Positions 13,801-27,700 of a DNA stretch of 64,000 bases are shown here, in pieces. Source of the DNA: Sipunculus nudus (Eukaryota; Annelida; Sipuncula; Golfingiida; Sipunculidae); contig CM049314.1 of NCBI GenBank assembly GCA_026874595.1, forward strand, positions 11,586,729 through 11,650,728. The letters run 5' to 3'. Position numbers and translations under genes: made by a program. Within the stretch, counting starts at the first letter, position 1, and the number at the start of each line of letters is the position of its first letter. The notes under the pieces were generated by a model. The model was given only the letters and a program-made list of their open reading frames with translations, had not been told where the DNA came from and did no database searches.

Positions 13801-14424
13801 TTAAAATATGTTTAAGAAAATGAACATGCTTACTTCAATGGATTATAATACCTATATGCATCATTCTAGTAAAACCAAACATTAAGTTTATAACAGCATT
13901 TTCATTTATAGTAGAATATTTTCATATTACAAAAAATATACCTCATCATGGTCTATGGTTAACCTTCAGTGTGGTTATTTCTACAGGTAACCAAACTTTA
14001 CATAATCCAGGTGTATGGTTATCCTTCAGCCTGGTTATCTCTAATTCCTAGATGGTTATCCTCTGTTTGGGGTACAGTATGGTTTCATGCAGGCGTCTGG
14101 CATGAGGATATTCCCTGGGCTTAGCTTTAATGATATCCCATGTCTGGCCCAGGACCCATGTCTGGGACAAGGAGTCTGTCACATTCCCATGGTTCTAAAT
14201 CTGGCACCCAACCACTGTCACAGTACTGCATAACATCAACAATTAGTGACGGTGATATATTGCATGTCAGGTCAACAAAAGCAGCAAAGTGCCTTATTTA
14301 GCCTTATTTACACTTTTAGGGAACAATAAATGAAATCAAGAAATGACAAGGTATAATTAACAAATGAATTCTGTCAATGACAAAATTTTATCAATGAAAC
14401 CCTTGGAACTGTAAACTATATCAG
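10838..14424. other. Intergenic 3' flank, mostly featureless
   Basis: Mostly AT-rich single-copy-looking sequence. A degraded family A left end (GACCAATGGTCATGACGCTC) lies near 11606-11626. A GC-richer patch at about 14070-14240 reads on the minus strand as an open stretch after a TTATGCAG acceptor-like site, with PDMGPGPDMG. It could be 3' UTR, an alternative terminal exon or chance. Confidence 0.4.
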
Positions 14425-14430
14425 TTTATT
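14425..14430 (-). terminator. Candidate WRAP53 poly(A) signal
   Basis: The minus strand reads AATAAA here, about 250 nt after the WRAP53 stop codon. It is the nearest canonical hexamer downstream of the stop, which makes it a reasonable 3' end. AATAAA is common by chance in AT-rich DNA. Confidence 0.35.
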
Positions 14431-14677
14431 ATATTTGTCCACAGGTAAACTGATGTTATTTGATTTCTTCAATTAAAAGCAAATTTGTTGCATCAACTTC
14501 ATCATTCATAAACTGTCTAAAAGGCTTACACACTTGCAGCTTCCCCATGGCAGTGTCAAATGTACTTATCAGTAAGGCATGTAATAAACCACAGTATGAC
14601 ATGTGAGTGGATCACACGTTGATATTTTTTTATGATCATCACAGTGTTGATTCCTCCCCTGCGGGGTTTACAGCTCA

Positions 14678-14834
14678 TCACCCCTGGGTTCCAGGGGGTC
14701 CTAACCACCAAAGCCGGAGTGAGTTGTCGATAGCTTCTGCTTGCTCTGCCTCGGAATCGGATTCCTCTCCTGCCGGCAGTGGGAATTTCCTCTGGCCTGA
14801 CGCTGTTGCCAAGACTGGGAGGGTAGGATGTAAG
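14678..14834 (-). CDS. WRAP53: WRAP53 exon 14, terminal exon
   Basis: Acceptor GTTTTGCAG. It encodes residues 639-690: [20 protein letters not shown], an acidic loop, NSLRLWW, then GPPGTQG and TGA. Human WRAP53 has [15 protein letters not shown] and LQLWW at the same place, which closes the propeller. Although 24 kb from exon 13, phase (AG+C, Ser) and homology make the join firm. The acceptor belongs to a short tandem array extending to about 15060. Confidence 0.95.
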
Positions 14835-17800
14835 CTGCAAAACACAAATCAAATGTACCTTTAAAGGCTGCAAAACAGAATCAAAAGTATTCTGATAAGG
14901 CTGCAAAACACAATCAAAAGTACATTGATAAGACTGCAAAACATCGAATGAAAAGTAAATTGTCAAGGCTGCAAAAAACTCAATGAAAAAGTACATTGAA
15001 AAGGCTGAAAAACATTGAATCAAAAGTAGATTCATAATGTAAAGTACATTGAAAAGGCAGAAAAACTAGGTCAAAATGTAATTTGCCTTACAGGACCTTA
15101 TATCCAGCTATTCTATTGGCTGAAACCTGAGGAATGCTTGGGACACTGTGCAACAAGCTGGAAAAATTGAACCTGTTCTATTTCTTGAAACATGCTGGAA
15201 ACTGAAAACATGAAAAATTTTACCACACACATATGCAAGGGTTTTACCACACACATATGCAACATTTTACCACACACACATATGCAGTTTTACCACACAT
15301 ATATGCCAGGTTTTACCACAAACATAAGCCAGGTTTTACCACACACATATGCAAGGTTTTACAGCACACATATATATAACGTTTTACCACACACACGTTT
15401 TACCACACACATATGCAATGTTTTACAACACACATATGCAAAGTTTTACCACACATATATGCCAGGTTTTACCATAAACATTAGCCAGGTTTTACCACAC
15501 ACATATGCAAGGTTTTACCACATACATATATGTTTTACCACACACATATACAACATTTAACCACACACATATCCAACATTTTACCACACACATTTTACTT
15601 TACACACATATACACATTTTACTACACACATACACATTTTACCACACACATATACAAAGTTTTACCACACACTCATATACAACGTTTTACCACACACATG
15701 TTAAGCAACCATGTGAACTGCCGTGTTAATGGCTGGCTTTAGTGTACACTCATAAAGAGACGTTCAAAGAATGTGCACTGCACAGACTGTGATTCTTTCT
15801 TTTATTTTGAATAATAAAAGTTTTTGTAAGGATCTTGCATGATTTTTCCTGCACCCACAAGACAGTTATAACAATATTAATATTGATAACAGAAACCTGC
15901 CAATGCTAGTAAGCCCTCTTTCTACCATAGAAGGACATTTAATAATGAATGCAGCGCTGAAACGTTCTCTGTAATTCTGATTGGATATTCAGAACAGTCT
16001 GGATTAAGAACGGCTGGTATTGACTGGATTTAGAGCTGTCTGGACAGAACTGATTAAGTAAGGATCAGGTCTTAGTGGACTCTGATGCTGTCTGGATACA
16101 ACAGATCAATACAGTCTGGGGAGTCTGAATAAAGAGAATCTGCACAGATTGCACCATTCATAAAGAAAGTTAAAAAAACCCAAAATATCATGTAGCAAGA
16201 GCAGGCCAGAGAATCTGGTTTAATCCGATATAACTTAATTCAACTTATGCCTTATTATTCCAAGTGGCAAGTAATGGAAATTTTCAGTCAAGTAAAAAAA
16301 ATTCATCAGATTCCACATTGTATAAGAACGTGAGATGCTTCAATCAGTTATATACAGCTTAAAGTATCTCTGAAGAATAATGACATATACAGGCATGTAT
16401 ATATAATTCACAGTATATTGTCAAAGAACTGATTTTTGACCCACTATATTGGCAAAAGCATTAAATGGACCCTTTCAGATACCAGGAATGATAGCTTTCT
16501 TTTTAAAGCCTGCCACCCACTGGTGATTTTGCTGCAACACGATACAGATCTGTAACCGGTCGGCAAATATAATCACATGAGAATTGATGTATGCAGGCCT
16601 TGCGATGCAATTTGCGACTGCAAGTCGCAGACAATTGCAAGGTTTCTGGCATGAAAGAAAACTTGCCATTGTGATTCATTGCGACTTTTGTGATCATATG
16701 CAACGCAATTTGCAACTGAACATCATCCAGTTGGGAGTTTTGGCAGGTGACTGTGCCTGCGACCAGTCGGCGACTAGTCACAGATTAAGCTTGTAGGTGT
16801 GAAATGTAGTGTCACCCTTAGTGTTACCCTAAGACAGCTTTTCTTTTGGTCTGCTGTAAAGGAAGATAATTTGATGGTGATGAGGAATCAACCACCATGT
16901 CCATACAACCAGACGTCGCCTGAATACTGCAACCTATACCAGAAGACAAGGGCATGCGAAAAGAAAGGTGTGGTATAGGGCTGTTCTGGTGAGTTCTTGC
17001 TGATACTGTCACAGTTTTAATAAATCAAATTTGTATTTACACAAATGCATCATCTTCACATTAAATAAACAACACTGGAAAGTCTGTTATCTCCAGTCTG
17101 CGTCTGATCACTGAATGTCAATTCTGTCAGTGACTGGTCCCAGACTGTGTGCGACTGGTCGCCGATTGTCAGTTGCAAGCTGGCTCAGATGATTGCCAAC
17201 TATGCGAGTGTTTGCAGATAAAAATTGCAGGAAAATCTATAGTGGGAGGCAGGCTCAATATATTATGATCTCTGCCAACTTTTCTTTCTAAAACTTTTGC
17301 TCAGTCCCTCATACAAGTGAAAATACACATGCACTGGGCACAAACAATGCCCCCCCCCCCCCCCACAAACACAGCACATGCCACCAGGCCAATTCACGTT
17401 AAATCATTATGTTTCAGCTTCAAAACTGTTTTCTCTATGTTTCTGCAATCATAATGTTAAAATTATCCTACAAGCACAAGATTTGACCTCTGGTCATTCA
17501 GTCTTGTTATGCAGTGACGTATGACTCGAGTCCAGTTTTTAAGGGATTCAGAATCGGACTTTGACATGAGGGTCCTAGACTCGGACTTGTACTCAGACTC
17601 TGTCTAGGACTCCAGGGTCATCAACTCGGACTTGTACTCAGACTGGGTGTTGAGGACTGGAGAAACCAGGCTGACTACTACCGGGATCAAAATATTACAA
17701 AATAATAACACTATATGTAACATGATTTGCTCTGTATCAGGAGCTGTAAACATATTTAACCATTAGAGTAACAGCATGTGTGAACTAACTTGTACAAGTT

Positions 17801-18683
17801 AATCTGAAATGTCCATTTAAAATTGCTTTATGGATATTTGTACTGGACTTGGACTTAAACTTGGATGTGGTTTCCAAATGACTCAGACTCGCAGAAGGTG
17901 GACTTGGACTCCAACATCCAGGACTCATACTTGGACTTTCTTGAGTGGCCTACATGGACTTGGCCTCCACCTGATCACTGTTGTTATGATAAAGACACAC
18001 GTCGATTGTATTTATTCAAACAAAGCAGTATATATATATATATATATATAACTCTGAAGAAAAACAACACTATTAATTCACAACAGACTGTTTCACGGGA
18101 TGCGACCCGATCATCAGGTGAATGTGGTTAGAATGAAGCTAACGTCGTGGTTTGAAAAGCCGAGACTTTACGAGATAACGAGATTATGCTTTGTGCGATT
18201 CGGGTCGGGGGGGGGGGGCATGTGAAAGACTGACACTGATCCTATTGTTCTCGGGTGCGCAATAGGATTGGTCGGGGTACACGTGCGATACTGGAACATA
18301 ACAGGGCAGGGCAAAGAGGTTATATAAAGTAGTAAATAGTAAATATAATACAAAGAAATAACCAGGATGCTCAATCAGCATATTGAAATGATGTCTAATA
18401 GGGCCTTGGAAGCAGTGAACATATCAGTAGTATACATATGATATGATAAAAATACACATATACTGTGAAAATACACAATATACAAGGCAAATATACAATA
18501 TAAAAGGCAAATATACTATACCCATACCAAGTGGTGCAAGTCTCCTAGCTGAAGGTCGTAAAGCCCATAGACCAGGATAAAGTAGAACTTTCCAGTCATC
18601 CAATGTTGTTTTTCTTCAGAGTTATACCGCTCTGGCCTAGCTTGTAGGCCATAGAGCACTTTTCATCGGAGGGTAACACTACC

Positions 18684-18718
<35 letters not shown>

Positions 18719-21700
18719 GCAATGTTTAAAACAGGCCAATCACAGAAATTAGTCCATGTGCAAGAATGTTTATTTGTAGTCATCAAAAATGAACTGATAG
18801 CCTGAGATAACACACATATTACTGCCAATGTTTATACAGTCATAAGCCAGAGAGCAATTTTGATGAATTTAAGGCTTATCACAGTGCCCTTTTCAAGCAT
18901 ACCATAAATCGCTTAGTAGAAATAGCATCCTAAACAGAAGATGCACCCAAAGTTTGCATACAATGGCATGTCTCTTGCATAAATCCCCATTAAAAGACAC
19001 ACTTAAATTTGCCCCTCTTATAGGCACTCCTGGGATATAATTTCTCATTTTCGTTTTTCCTACACTACAATGGTTGAAATTAAATTTCTGGCAGGTAAGT
19101 ATGCCATGCAATAATTGTATCCACATCTTGTTCAAGCATAGTAGGCCTCAACAGGAGGTAAGCTGGATAAGGTGTAAGCCTCATCAGGATTTACTAAGGT
19201 GCAACCTGCACACACACACAAACACACATACAAAGGAAAAATGTCTTTATCAAGCTTGCTTCAGTATCTAACTGCTTTAAATTGCCGGACTGCAGAGAAA
19301 TTTAGCAACTGCAAGTGACATTAATTAAAAAACATTACTTGGACTTATTTTGTTCAAACCATGCATGATGACAGGGGCAAAATTCTGACTGTATTTTTTA
19401 AATTTATTAAATAAATGCAAATATAACAGTCTGCTCATCCGACAGTGCAATGATTGCTTCCAGTTTACTTCCAACATGACTTTCAGTGTATTAATAGATA
19501 AAATATATCTTTCCAAGACTTTATTTCATGTTTCCAAGGAGATGTTACCTGTCTTGATGATAAATAAGGATGGAAAGGGAGACAGATGAAGAATGATCGT
19601 AAAAAAGACACACCAATATCAATCAGATGACTAAAAGGCAGCCAGGCTCAAACCTTGCAAACAACAGGACTTTTAGTAAGAGGACATCTGATTAAATATG
19701 TGAAGATTTTGTCACAAATATTGACAGTATCAGTAAAATATTTAATCTGTGGCCAATCAAAGACGTGCTATTCAAAAGGGACTGCTTGAAGGGATAATAT
19801 TGGTTTCACTGCATTCATACCACAATTGTTAGAAAATGAGATGAACAACCCTGATTTTCTTGGCCTTGTATAACTGTAGAAACAACAAAAATCTCAGGTA
19901 AATAATTTAATAGCAGATTTTACTTTTAAAATTGTACAAAAGAGGCCTAGACTTCAGAACTTTGCAGATGTTATGTATGAAAATGAATACAGGATTGTAT
20001 AATGTATGTGAGGGCAAATGCTGAGTCAATCTGCTGTTATACAGTCAGCACTAAATAAATTATCCAGGCAGTACCAGACATAGGCACTGGCCCCTCCTTA
20101 CTTTCAACAAGTCAGCAGTGGTTTGGTGAAGCCACTGGGGTATTTATTGGAGTAATTATTTCATGTTTAGAAAGCTTTCACAGGTCCTGGTACAGTGTCC
20201 CCCTTCACCTTCTCTACAGGGGTCAGTACATATGGGATTATATGGGTGTATCCAGCACAAACATAGCTTTCACATTAATTAAACTATGTACATTAAACCC
20301 CCATGGGTGGACACTGATCCTGGCCCCACAGGTCACCACCAGGCCCTCTCTGCTGCAGTCAGTGCTGACTCTGGCTTGGTAGTGTTATGTGACAGACCTA
20401 ATTTTCCTACAGCTATACCATCCCTGCATATTAATTTGTGTGAATCCCATAACTGTATTTTAAGTGTGTGTATTTCTCATGTGTCTTATTAAAGACCTTT
20501 AAGCGGTATATAACACCAGAGGACCAGAGTTAGTTCAAATTAACTGTTTCAATATTTCATTCCTAAAAATTATATTTTACCACTGTAGTAAAGACATGAC
20601 ACTGTGAGTTACCTCGGAATCAATTTAATTAATTCTTTACTTTTGATTTGATTCTTGATTCAGTTACTACTTTAGCAGTAAATATCAGACTATTTTTTAA
20701 AAAAAAAACAAGGGACCTGTGGGTCAAAATGATCAGCTGAAATTGATTCTGAGAATATTTGTATAAAATCCTAGTGACTGTTTTGACTGTGTACTTATAT
20801 GGACTATATAAAAGATGCAGGAGCCTCTCATGATCACAAACATGTATTTGTTAAAGTTTCAGTATTTCAACTTAGTGACTGTAATATGCACGTATATATA
20901 TTCACTGGGATATATAAAACTTGTAGCCTGAAACCGTTTAATGATTCAATAAGAAAAAAAAAAAATTTTTTTAACATATCCATTTTAGCATGAGTAGTTT
21001 TAACATATTCATTTTTTTTATTTTTCAAATTTTATCAATTTTCTTTATAAAAAAAAGTATATAAAATTTTAGTTGATTCACAACTGTAAAGTGTCATGTC
21101 TAGAGACTGTTGTTAAAGATGTCAATCCACTGACATAACAGCCACCAGGGACACACAGAGATTTTACACATAATATGGAGGTTAGTGTTATGCATTTCAT
21201 AAAATTTGAAATTATATGATTCAGGAAATAGGTAAGAAATTGAGAAGATTATCAAAATAAGTTACTGAAATAACAGTTTGTTATCTATATTAATGATTTT
21301 TTTTTTTGTTTTTGTTTTTAATGTGTTAAATGCTTTTGATCAGTCAAGGTATATAGAGAGGGGTGTGTTTACATTGTCAATTTCTGTATATATTCTGTCT
21401 ACTATTTCTAATATTGCATGTTGGTTGAATGCTTTTTCTGAGTCCATATTGGTTATTATGTAGTAAATTATTTATGTGAAGGTATTCATATAATTGATTA
21501 TATTATATATAATTTTTTAAAAATATTTGTTTAAATACTACGTAGAAGTGATATTGGCCTGTAATTCTCAGGCAAATGAATGTTTTCCTTTCTTAGAATT
21601 GAGTTTATTTTTGCTATTTTTAGTTTACCAGGAAAGATACCTGTGGTTAGTGATTGGCTTATAATAATACATAGTGGCTTGATAACGACAGGACCAATTT

Positions 21701-24700
21701 TCTTTAGTAAATTACTAAAGAGATCATCATAGCCTTTAGTTTTTTTTGCCTAAGATTATTGATTATATTTTGGAATTCCAACTCATTTATATATTTAAAT
21801 GTTAATAAGTTGTCAATTTATTTTTTATGTAGTTAACATATTGTATATTATTTATTTCATCATTATTTTTTACTTCATTATCCATTTTTGTACCTATATT
21901 GCCAAAGAAGATATTTAAATGATATGCTGTTTTTTCAGGATCATTTAATTTTATTGCCATTGATTATGAAGTATTCAGGGAGGCTATTTTTCTCTTTTGT
22001 TTGTATTATTTCTTTGATTGTTTCCCAAGTTATTTATATATCTGTTTTATATTTACTGAATTCATTGTTATTGTATTGTTGCTTTGCTTCATGTATAGTT
22101 TTTTTAATGATAATGTTGTATAATTCAAGTTGATGTTTTTCTTGGTATACATTGTATTCTATGCTATTTTTTTCTGATGCTCTCATGGATTTGTACAGTT
22201 TATCTCTATGATTGATTGATTTGATGAGTCTGAATATTATCCATTTTTTTTTTGTTTTATGTTTGTTATATTTAATTCTCTTTAGTGGTATGTTTTTATT
22301 TATAGCTTGAATCATAATTTGTTTTTTAGAATATTAAAGTATATATTAAGAGGTTTGTGTTTAGTTTATCAATAATTTTTGTTTGATGATTCTTTGTAGA
22401 AGGAGTTTATTGATTGAGGGGATATTTTATGTCTATAGATGTAGTGGTGCTTTCTCAAGTTTTTATATTGCAAAACAAAATTGATAGACAGAAAGCATGG
22501 CAGGGGATCAGAGATGTTATTTATAATAACACCTGAGTGATTTCAGCTGAGGGAAATGTTTGTAAATATATTATCAAAGAGTGTTGCATATGTGTCTGTT
22601 ATCTGAGTGGGTATTGCTATACTCGCATTTAGTCCATGTGTGTGTATTGTTTCTAGAAAATTACTGTATGGGGTTTTATTTTTTAGATTTTATTTTAAGT
22701 AGATCCATATCAAAATCACCAGCTATAACTAGAATAAGGGCAGTCAACAAGTGACAACGTGTATCCGCTGAAATAAGAGTGGGACAGGTGAAGTGAGGCA
22801 TGGATTGAGTTGCAAAGGGAAAAAGAGTGAGATGTGTTACGTATTAGCATGGATGTCTGCAGCCAAAATGAGTATGTAGGTGGCGCCAACTGCCACAAAA
22901 TCCAGAAAGCTATCCAAGATGTATATACATGCAAAATTTCAGGCAGATAAAGCAAACAACTGCCTAGGTATGAGTAATTTTATCCAACGGCAGGCAGATG
23001 GACGCTGTGCAAAATGGTTGTAGGTGGTGCCACCAGTTTTGCGAATGTTATAAAGCTATCCAAGGGCTACATTTGTGCAAAAGAATTTTCCTGATCGGTC
23101 AAACGGTTCCCGAGATATGAGCTTGGATGTCTGCAGCGTAAACGTGAATGTAGGTGGCGCCACCTGTCATAAAATCAGAAAAGCTATCCAGGATGCTATC
23201 CAAGGGCTACATTTGTGCAAAATTTTAAGCCTGATTGGTCAAATGAGTCCGAAGATATGTGGGTTAATATGTAAAAATGGACGCACAGATGGACACACTG
23301 GAGAGAAGAAAGGTCAGAGGTCAACGCAAAATATTTTGGTACCAGTTCACATATGAACTGATAATGGCATTTCAGAAAAAAAATCTGTCCAGTGGTCTAA
23401 GATTTCAATTCTGGAAAGAAATCTGGCGGCTGCAGCTGAACCTGGTAAAAAACATAGTATCCACAAAACTTTGTTTTGGCAGATACAATATCTGCATTAT
23501 ACTTATTTATTTGAGCAAGTTTAGCAGTTAACTGGTAGATTAATTGGTTAATATCATCTATATTGTTGTTATTTGGAGGTTTGTATAATATATTTGCAAG
23601 TTTGATACTCTTGTTCAATTCAGAAAATTTTACTTTAATAAGCTAGAAATTTCTGACATTGGAGATGCCTTAGTATCCCCAGACATAAAATAGGCTCATG
23701 TGACCTTCATCTTTGACCTTGTGACCTTAAAATGGATAGGGGTCTTCCTCTATTGGCAGGTGAACTATATGTGCATGATAAAAGGTCTGAGATGAAAAGT
23801 TTGGCTGAAAATGCATCCACAATCTTTTCAAAGATGTGTGCCCTGTGACCTTGACCTTTCACCTCATGACCTCAAAATCAATAGGAATCTTGTTTTATTG
23901 ATGGGCCATTTATGAGTCAAGTTTGAAACCAATGTATCAATCCAAGCTGAACTTATCATCAGGAAATGAATTTTTTGACAGATGACTCTTGTGACCTTCA
24001 CCTTTAACCTTATGACCTTAAAATGGATAGGTGTCTTCCTCTATTGGCAGGTGAACTACGTTTGTAAGATAAAAAGTCTGAAATGAAAAGTTTGGCTGAA
24101 TATGCATCCACAATCTTTTTAAAGATGTGTTCTGTGACCTGGACCTTTGTTCTCATGACCTCAAAATCAATAGGGGTCTTCCTTTATAGTTGGGGCATTT
24201 ATAAGTCAAGTTTGAAATCCATATATCAATCCAAGCTGGATGGCTCCTGTGACCTTCGACTTTGACCTTGTGCCCTTAAAAAATGGATAGGGTGTTCCTC
24301 TATTGGCTGGTGAACTATTTATGCAAGATAAAATGTCTGAAATGAAAAGTTTGGCTGAAAATGCATCAACAATCTTTTAAAGATATATCCTGTGACCTTT
24401 GACCTCCTGACCCAAAAATCAATTGGGATCTTGCTTTTTTGATGGGACATATATAAGTCAAGTTTGAAACCCATACATCAAAAAAAGCTAGAATTATCAT
24501 CCAGAAACTAATCTTTTGACAGATAGCTCAAGATGTTCAAGATGGAAGATCTGGGATGAAAAGTTTGGCTTAAAATGTATCCATAATATCTTTAAAGATG
24601 TGATTCAAGTGACCTTTGACCTTATGACCCTAGAACCTATAGGGTTCTTACTTTAGTGGTGGGCCATACATAAGTCAATTTTGAAATCCATATAGCTATC

Positions 24701-27700
24701 AACACTGGAGATATCATAAGAGGTGTGTGATTTTCAGCAAATATGGAAATATTAAAGGTCAAGGCCACTCTCATGGTGAAGGTCATGACCCTAATTTAAA
24801 AAGACCTCATCCAATAACCCAGCTCTCTACATGTTCATAATATGAAAGAAAATTGTCCATTAGTTTTTTTTTTTACTTATAATGCTCACAGTACTGTCAA
24901 GTGGCAATTAGGGGGGTATTAAAAGGCGTAAAAACAAGAAAAGGAGAAAAGGTGGCGCCATCAGTTTCCCGCATATAGCAAGGGTATCCAAGATCTTTGG
25001 TCACCTTGATTTTTGGACCAGTCCATGCAAGCTTTCTTGAGATATTTAAGAATTGGTGTTATTTTCAGCAAAAATGGACCTATTCAAGGTCAAGGTCACT
25101 CTTCAAGTACAGGTCATGACCCCATTTAAAATAGACTTTGTCCTCCCACCTATATCTATACAAATGTAACGTTTGAAAAAGACCAGTGAAATATTTTTTG
25201 AGCCATCCTGCTCACAAGATTTTTCAGCAGCGTCGTGAAACCATGGTACCCCGACTTTGTCTATGGATACAATAATCCTTCCCAGATATCAGAATTCATA
25301 TCTGATGGGTAATCTGATATGTAAATATATCATTAAACCTCTATGTTCAGAACAGAATTTCCCTTGATTTTTGCGGTTGTAATGGTTTAGTTGTAAAATA
25401 CTTAGGTCAGATTCCTGCTTAAGCCATGTTTCTTGTAAGCATATATCACTGATTTCAAAGTTAATATACCTTAATTCCTCGATAATATTGCAATTTTGTC
25501 ATATTTTGCATTTAAGCTCTGACAGTTCAGCCATAGCACTGTGAACAGTCCTTTTTGTTTTATGATTTAATTGGTTTTATCACATATTGCCACAACATGG
25601 CGTCTTTGAGATTTTTCTTTGACTCAGTATTAAAAACAAGTGACCCATGGGTCATGACGCTCAGCTACCATGCATGACCTGTGACATCATGGACTGAGAT
25701 TCACAACTTCAAGTCAAATTTTGAAGAACCAATTTGCCAATTTGTTGAAAATTTTCTATGACAACAGAAATATATATCACCTATGTCTGGTTTAAACACA
25801 GTGAATTGATGGTCTGAGGAAAATGCATGATTGTTAAGCTATCAGGAACTATTCCAACAGCTTGCTTGAAACCTGTCAGTCTCATAAGGAACTTCACAAA
25901 GGGCAAATATAAGATCAAAATATATAGCAAAAATCAAGGAAATACATGCCAGAACTAGAATACGGGTAGTCAACAAGCGACTACGTGTATCCGCCTAAAT
26001 CAGAGTGGAACTGGTGAAGTGAGGCATGGATTGAGTGGCAAGGGGAAATAGAGTGAAGTGTTGCATATTAGCATGGATGTCTGCAGCCAAATTGTGTATG
26101 TAGGTTGCGCTACCTACCAAAAAATCCAGAAAGCCGTCCAAGTTGTATACATATGCAAAATTTAAGGCAGATAAGTCAAACCACTACATGTATATGAGTG
26201 ATTTTTGCCCTTGGCAGACAAACAGATGGACGCTGTGCAAAAAAGGGTTGCAGGTGGCGCCACCAGTTTAGCGTATGATAAAGAGCTATGTGAGAACTAT
26301 ACACATGCAAAACTTTGGCCCAATTGGTCAAACGGTTCCCAAGATATGAGCTTGGATATCTGCTGCATAAACTAGAATGCAGGTGGCGCCACCTGTCATA
26401 AAATCAAGAGAGCAGTCTGGGATGTATAAATTTGCAAAATTTTAGGCAGATATGTCAAACCACTGCCGAGATATGAGTGATTTTATCCCGTTGCAGACAA
26501 ACAGAAGGGAGCTGTGCAAACATGGCTGCAGATGGCACCACCAGTTTTGCGTATGATAAAGAGCTATGTGAGATTTATACACATGCAAAATTTTGGCCCA
26601 TTCGGTCAAACGGTTCCCTAGATATGAGCTTGGATGTCTGCAGCGTAAACTTGATTGTAGGTGGCGCCACCTGTCATAAAATCAGAAAAGCTATCCAGGA
26701 TGTATAAGCATGCCGAATTTCAGGTGAATTAGTCAAGTCACTGCAGAGATATGAGTGATTTTAACCCAAGGCAGACAAACAGATGGACACTGTACAAACA
26801 TGGTTGCAGGTAGCGCCACCATTTTTGGTGTATGTTATAAAGCTCTCCAAGGGCTACATTTGTGCAAAAGAATTTTCCGGATCGGTCAAACGGTTCCCGA
26901 GATATGAGCTTGGATGTCTGCAGCGTAAACGTGAATGTAGGTGGCGCCACCTCTCATAAAATCAGAAAAGCTATCCAGGATGTATACGCATGCTGAATTT
27001 CAGGTGAATTAGTCAAGTCACTGCAGAGATATGAGTGATTTTAACCCAAGGCAGACAAACAGATGGACACTGTGCAAACATGGTTGCAGGTGGCGCCACC
27101 ATTTTTGGTGTATGTTATAAAGCTCTCCAAGGGCTACATTTGTGCAAAAGAATTTTCCGGATCGGTCAAACGGTTCCCGAGATATGAGCTTGGATGTCTG
27201 CAGCGTAAACGTGAATGTAGGTGGCGCCACCTGTCATAAAATCAGAAAAGCTATCCAGGATGTTTACGCATGCCGAATTTCAGGTGAATTAGTCAAGTCA
27301 CTGCAGAGATATGAGCGATTTTAACCCAAGGCAGACAACAGATGGACACTGTGCAAACATGGTTGCAGGTGGCGCCACCATTTTTGGTGTATGTTATAAA
27401 GCTCTCCAAGGGCTACATTTGTGCAAAAGAATTTTCCTGATCGGTCAAACGGTTCCCGAGATATGAGCTTGGATGTCCGCAGCGTAAATGTGAATGTAGG
27501 TGGCGCCACCTGTCATAAAATCAGAAAAGCTATCCAGGATGTTTACGCATGCCGAATTTCAGGTGAATTAGTCAAGTCACTGCAGAGATATGAGTGATTT
27601 TAACCCAAGGCAGACAAACAGATGGACACTGTGCAAACATGGTTGCAGGTGGCGCCACCATTTTTGGTGTATGTTATAAAGCTCTCCAAGGGCTACATTT

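Noticed and set aside
15192-15742. His/Thr/Tyr-rich frames of 70-122 residues
   Set aside because: Translation of the TTTTACCACACACATATGC minisatellite.
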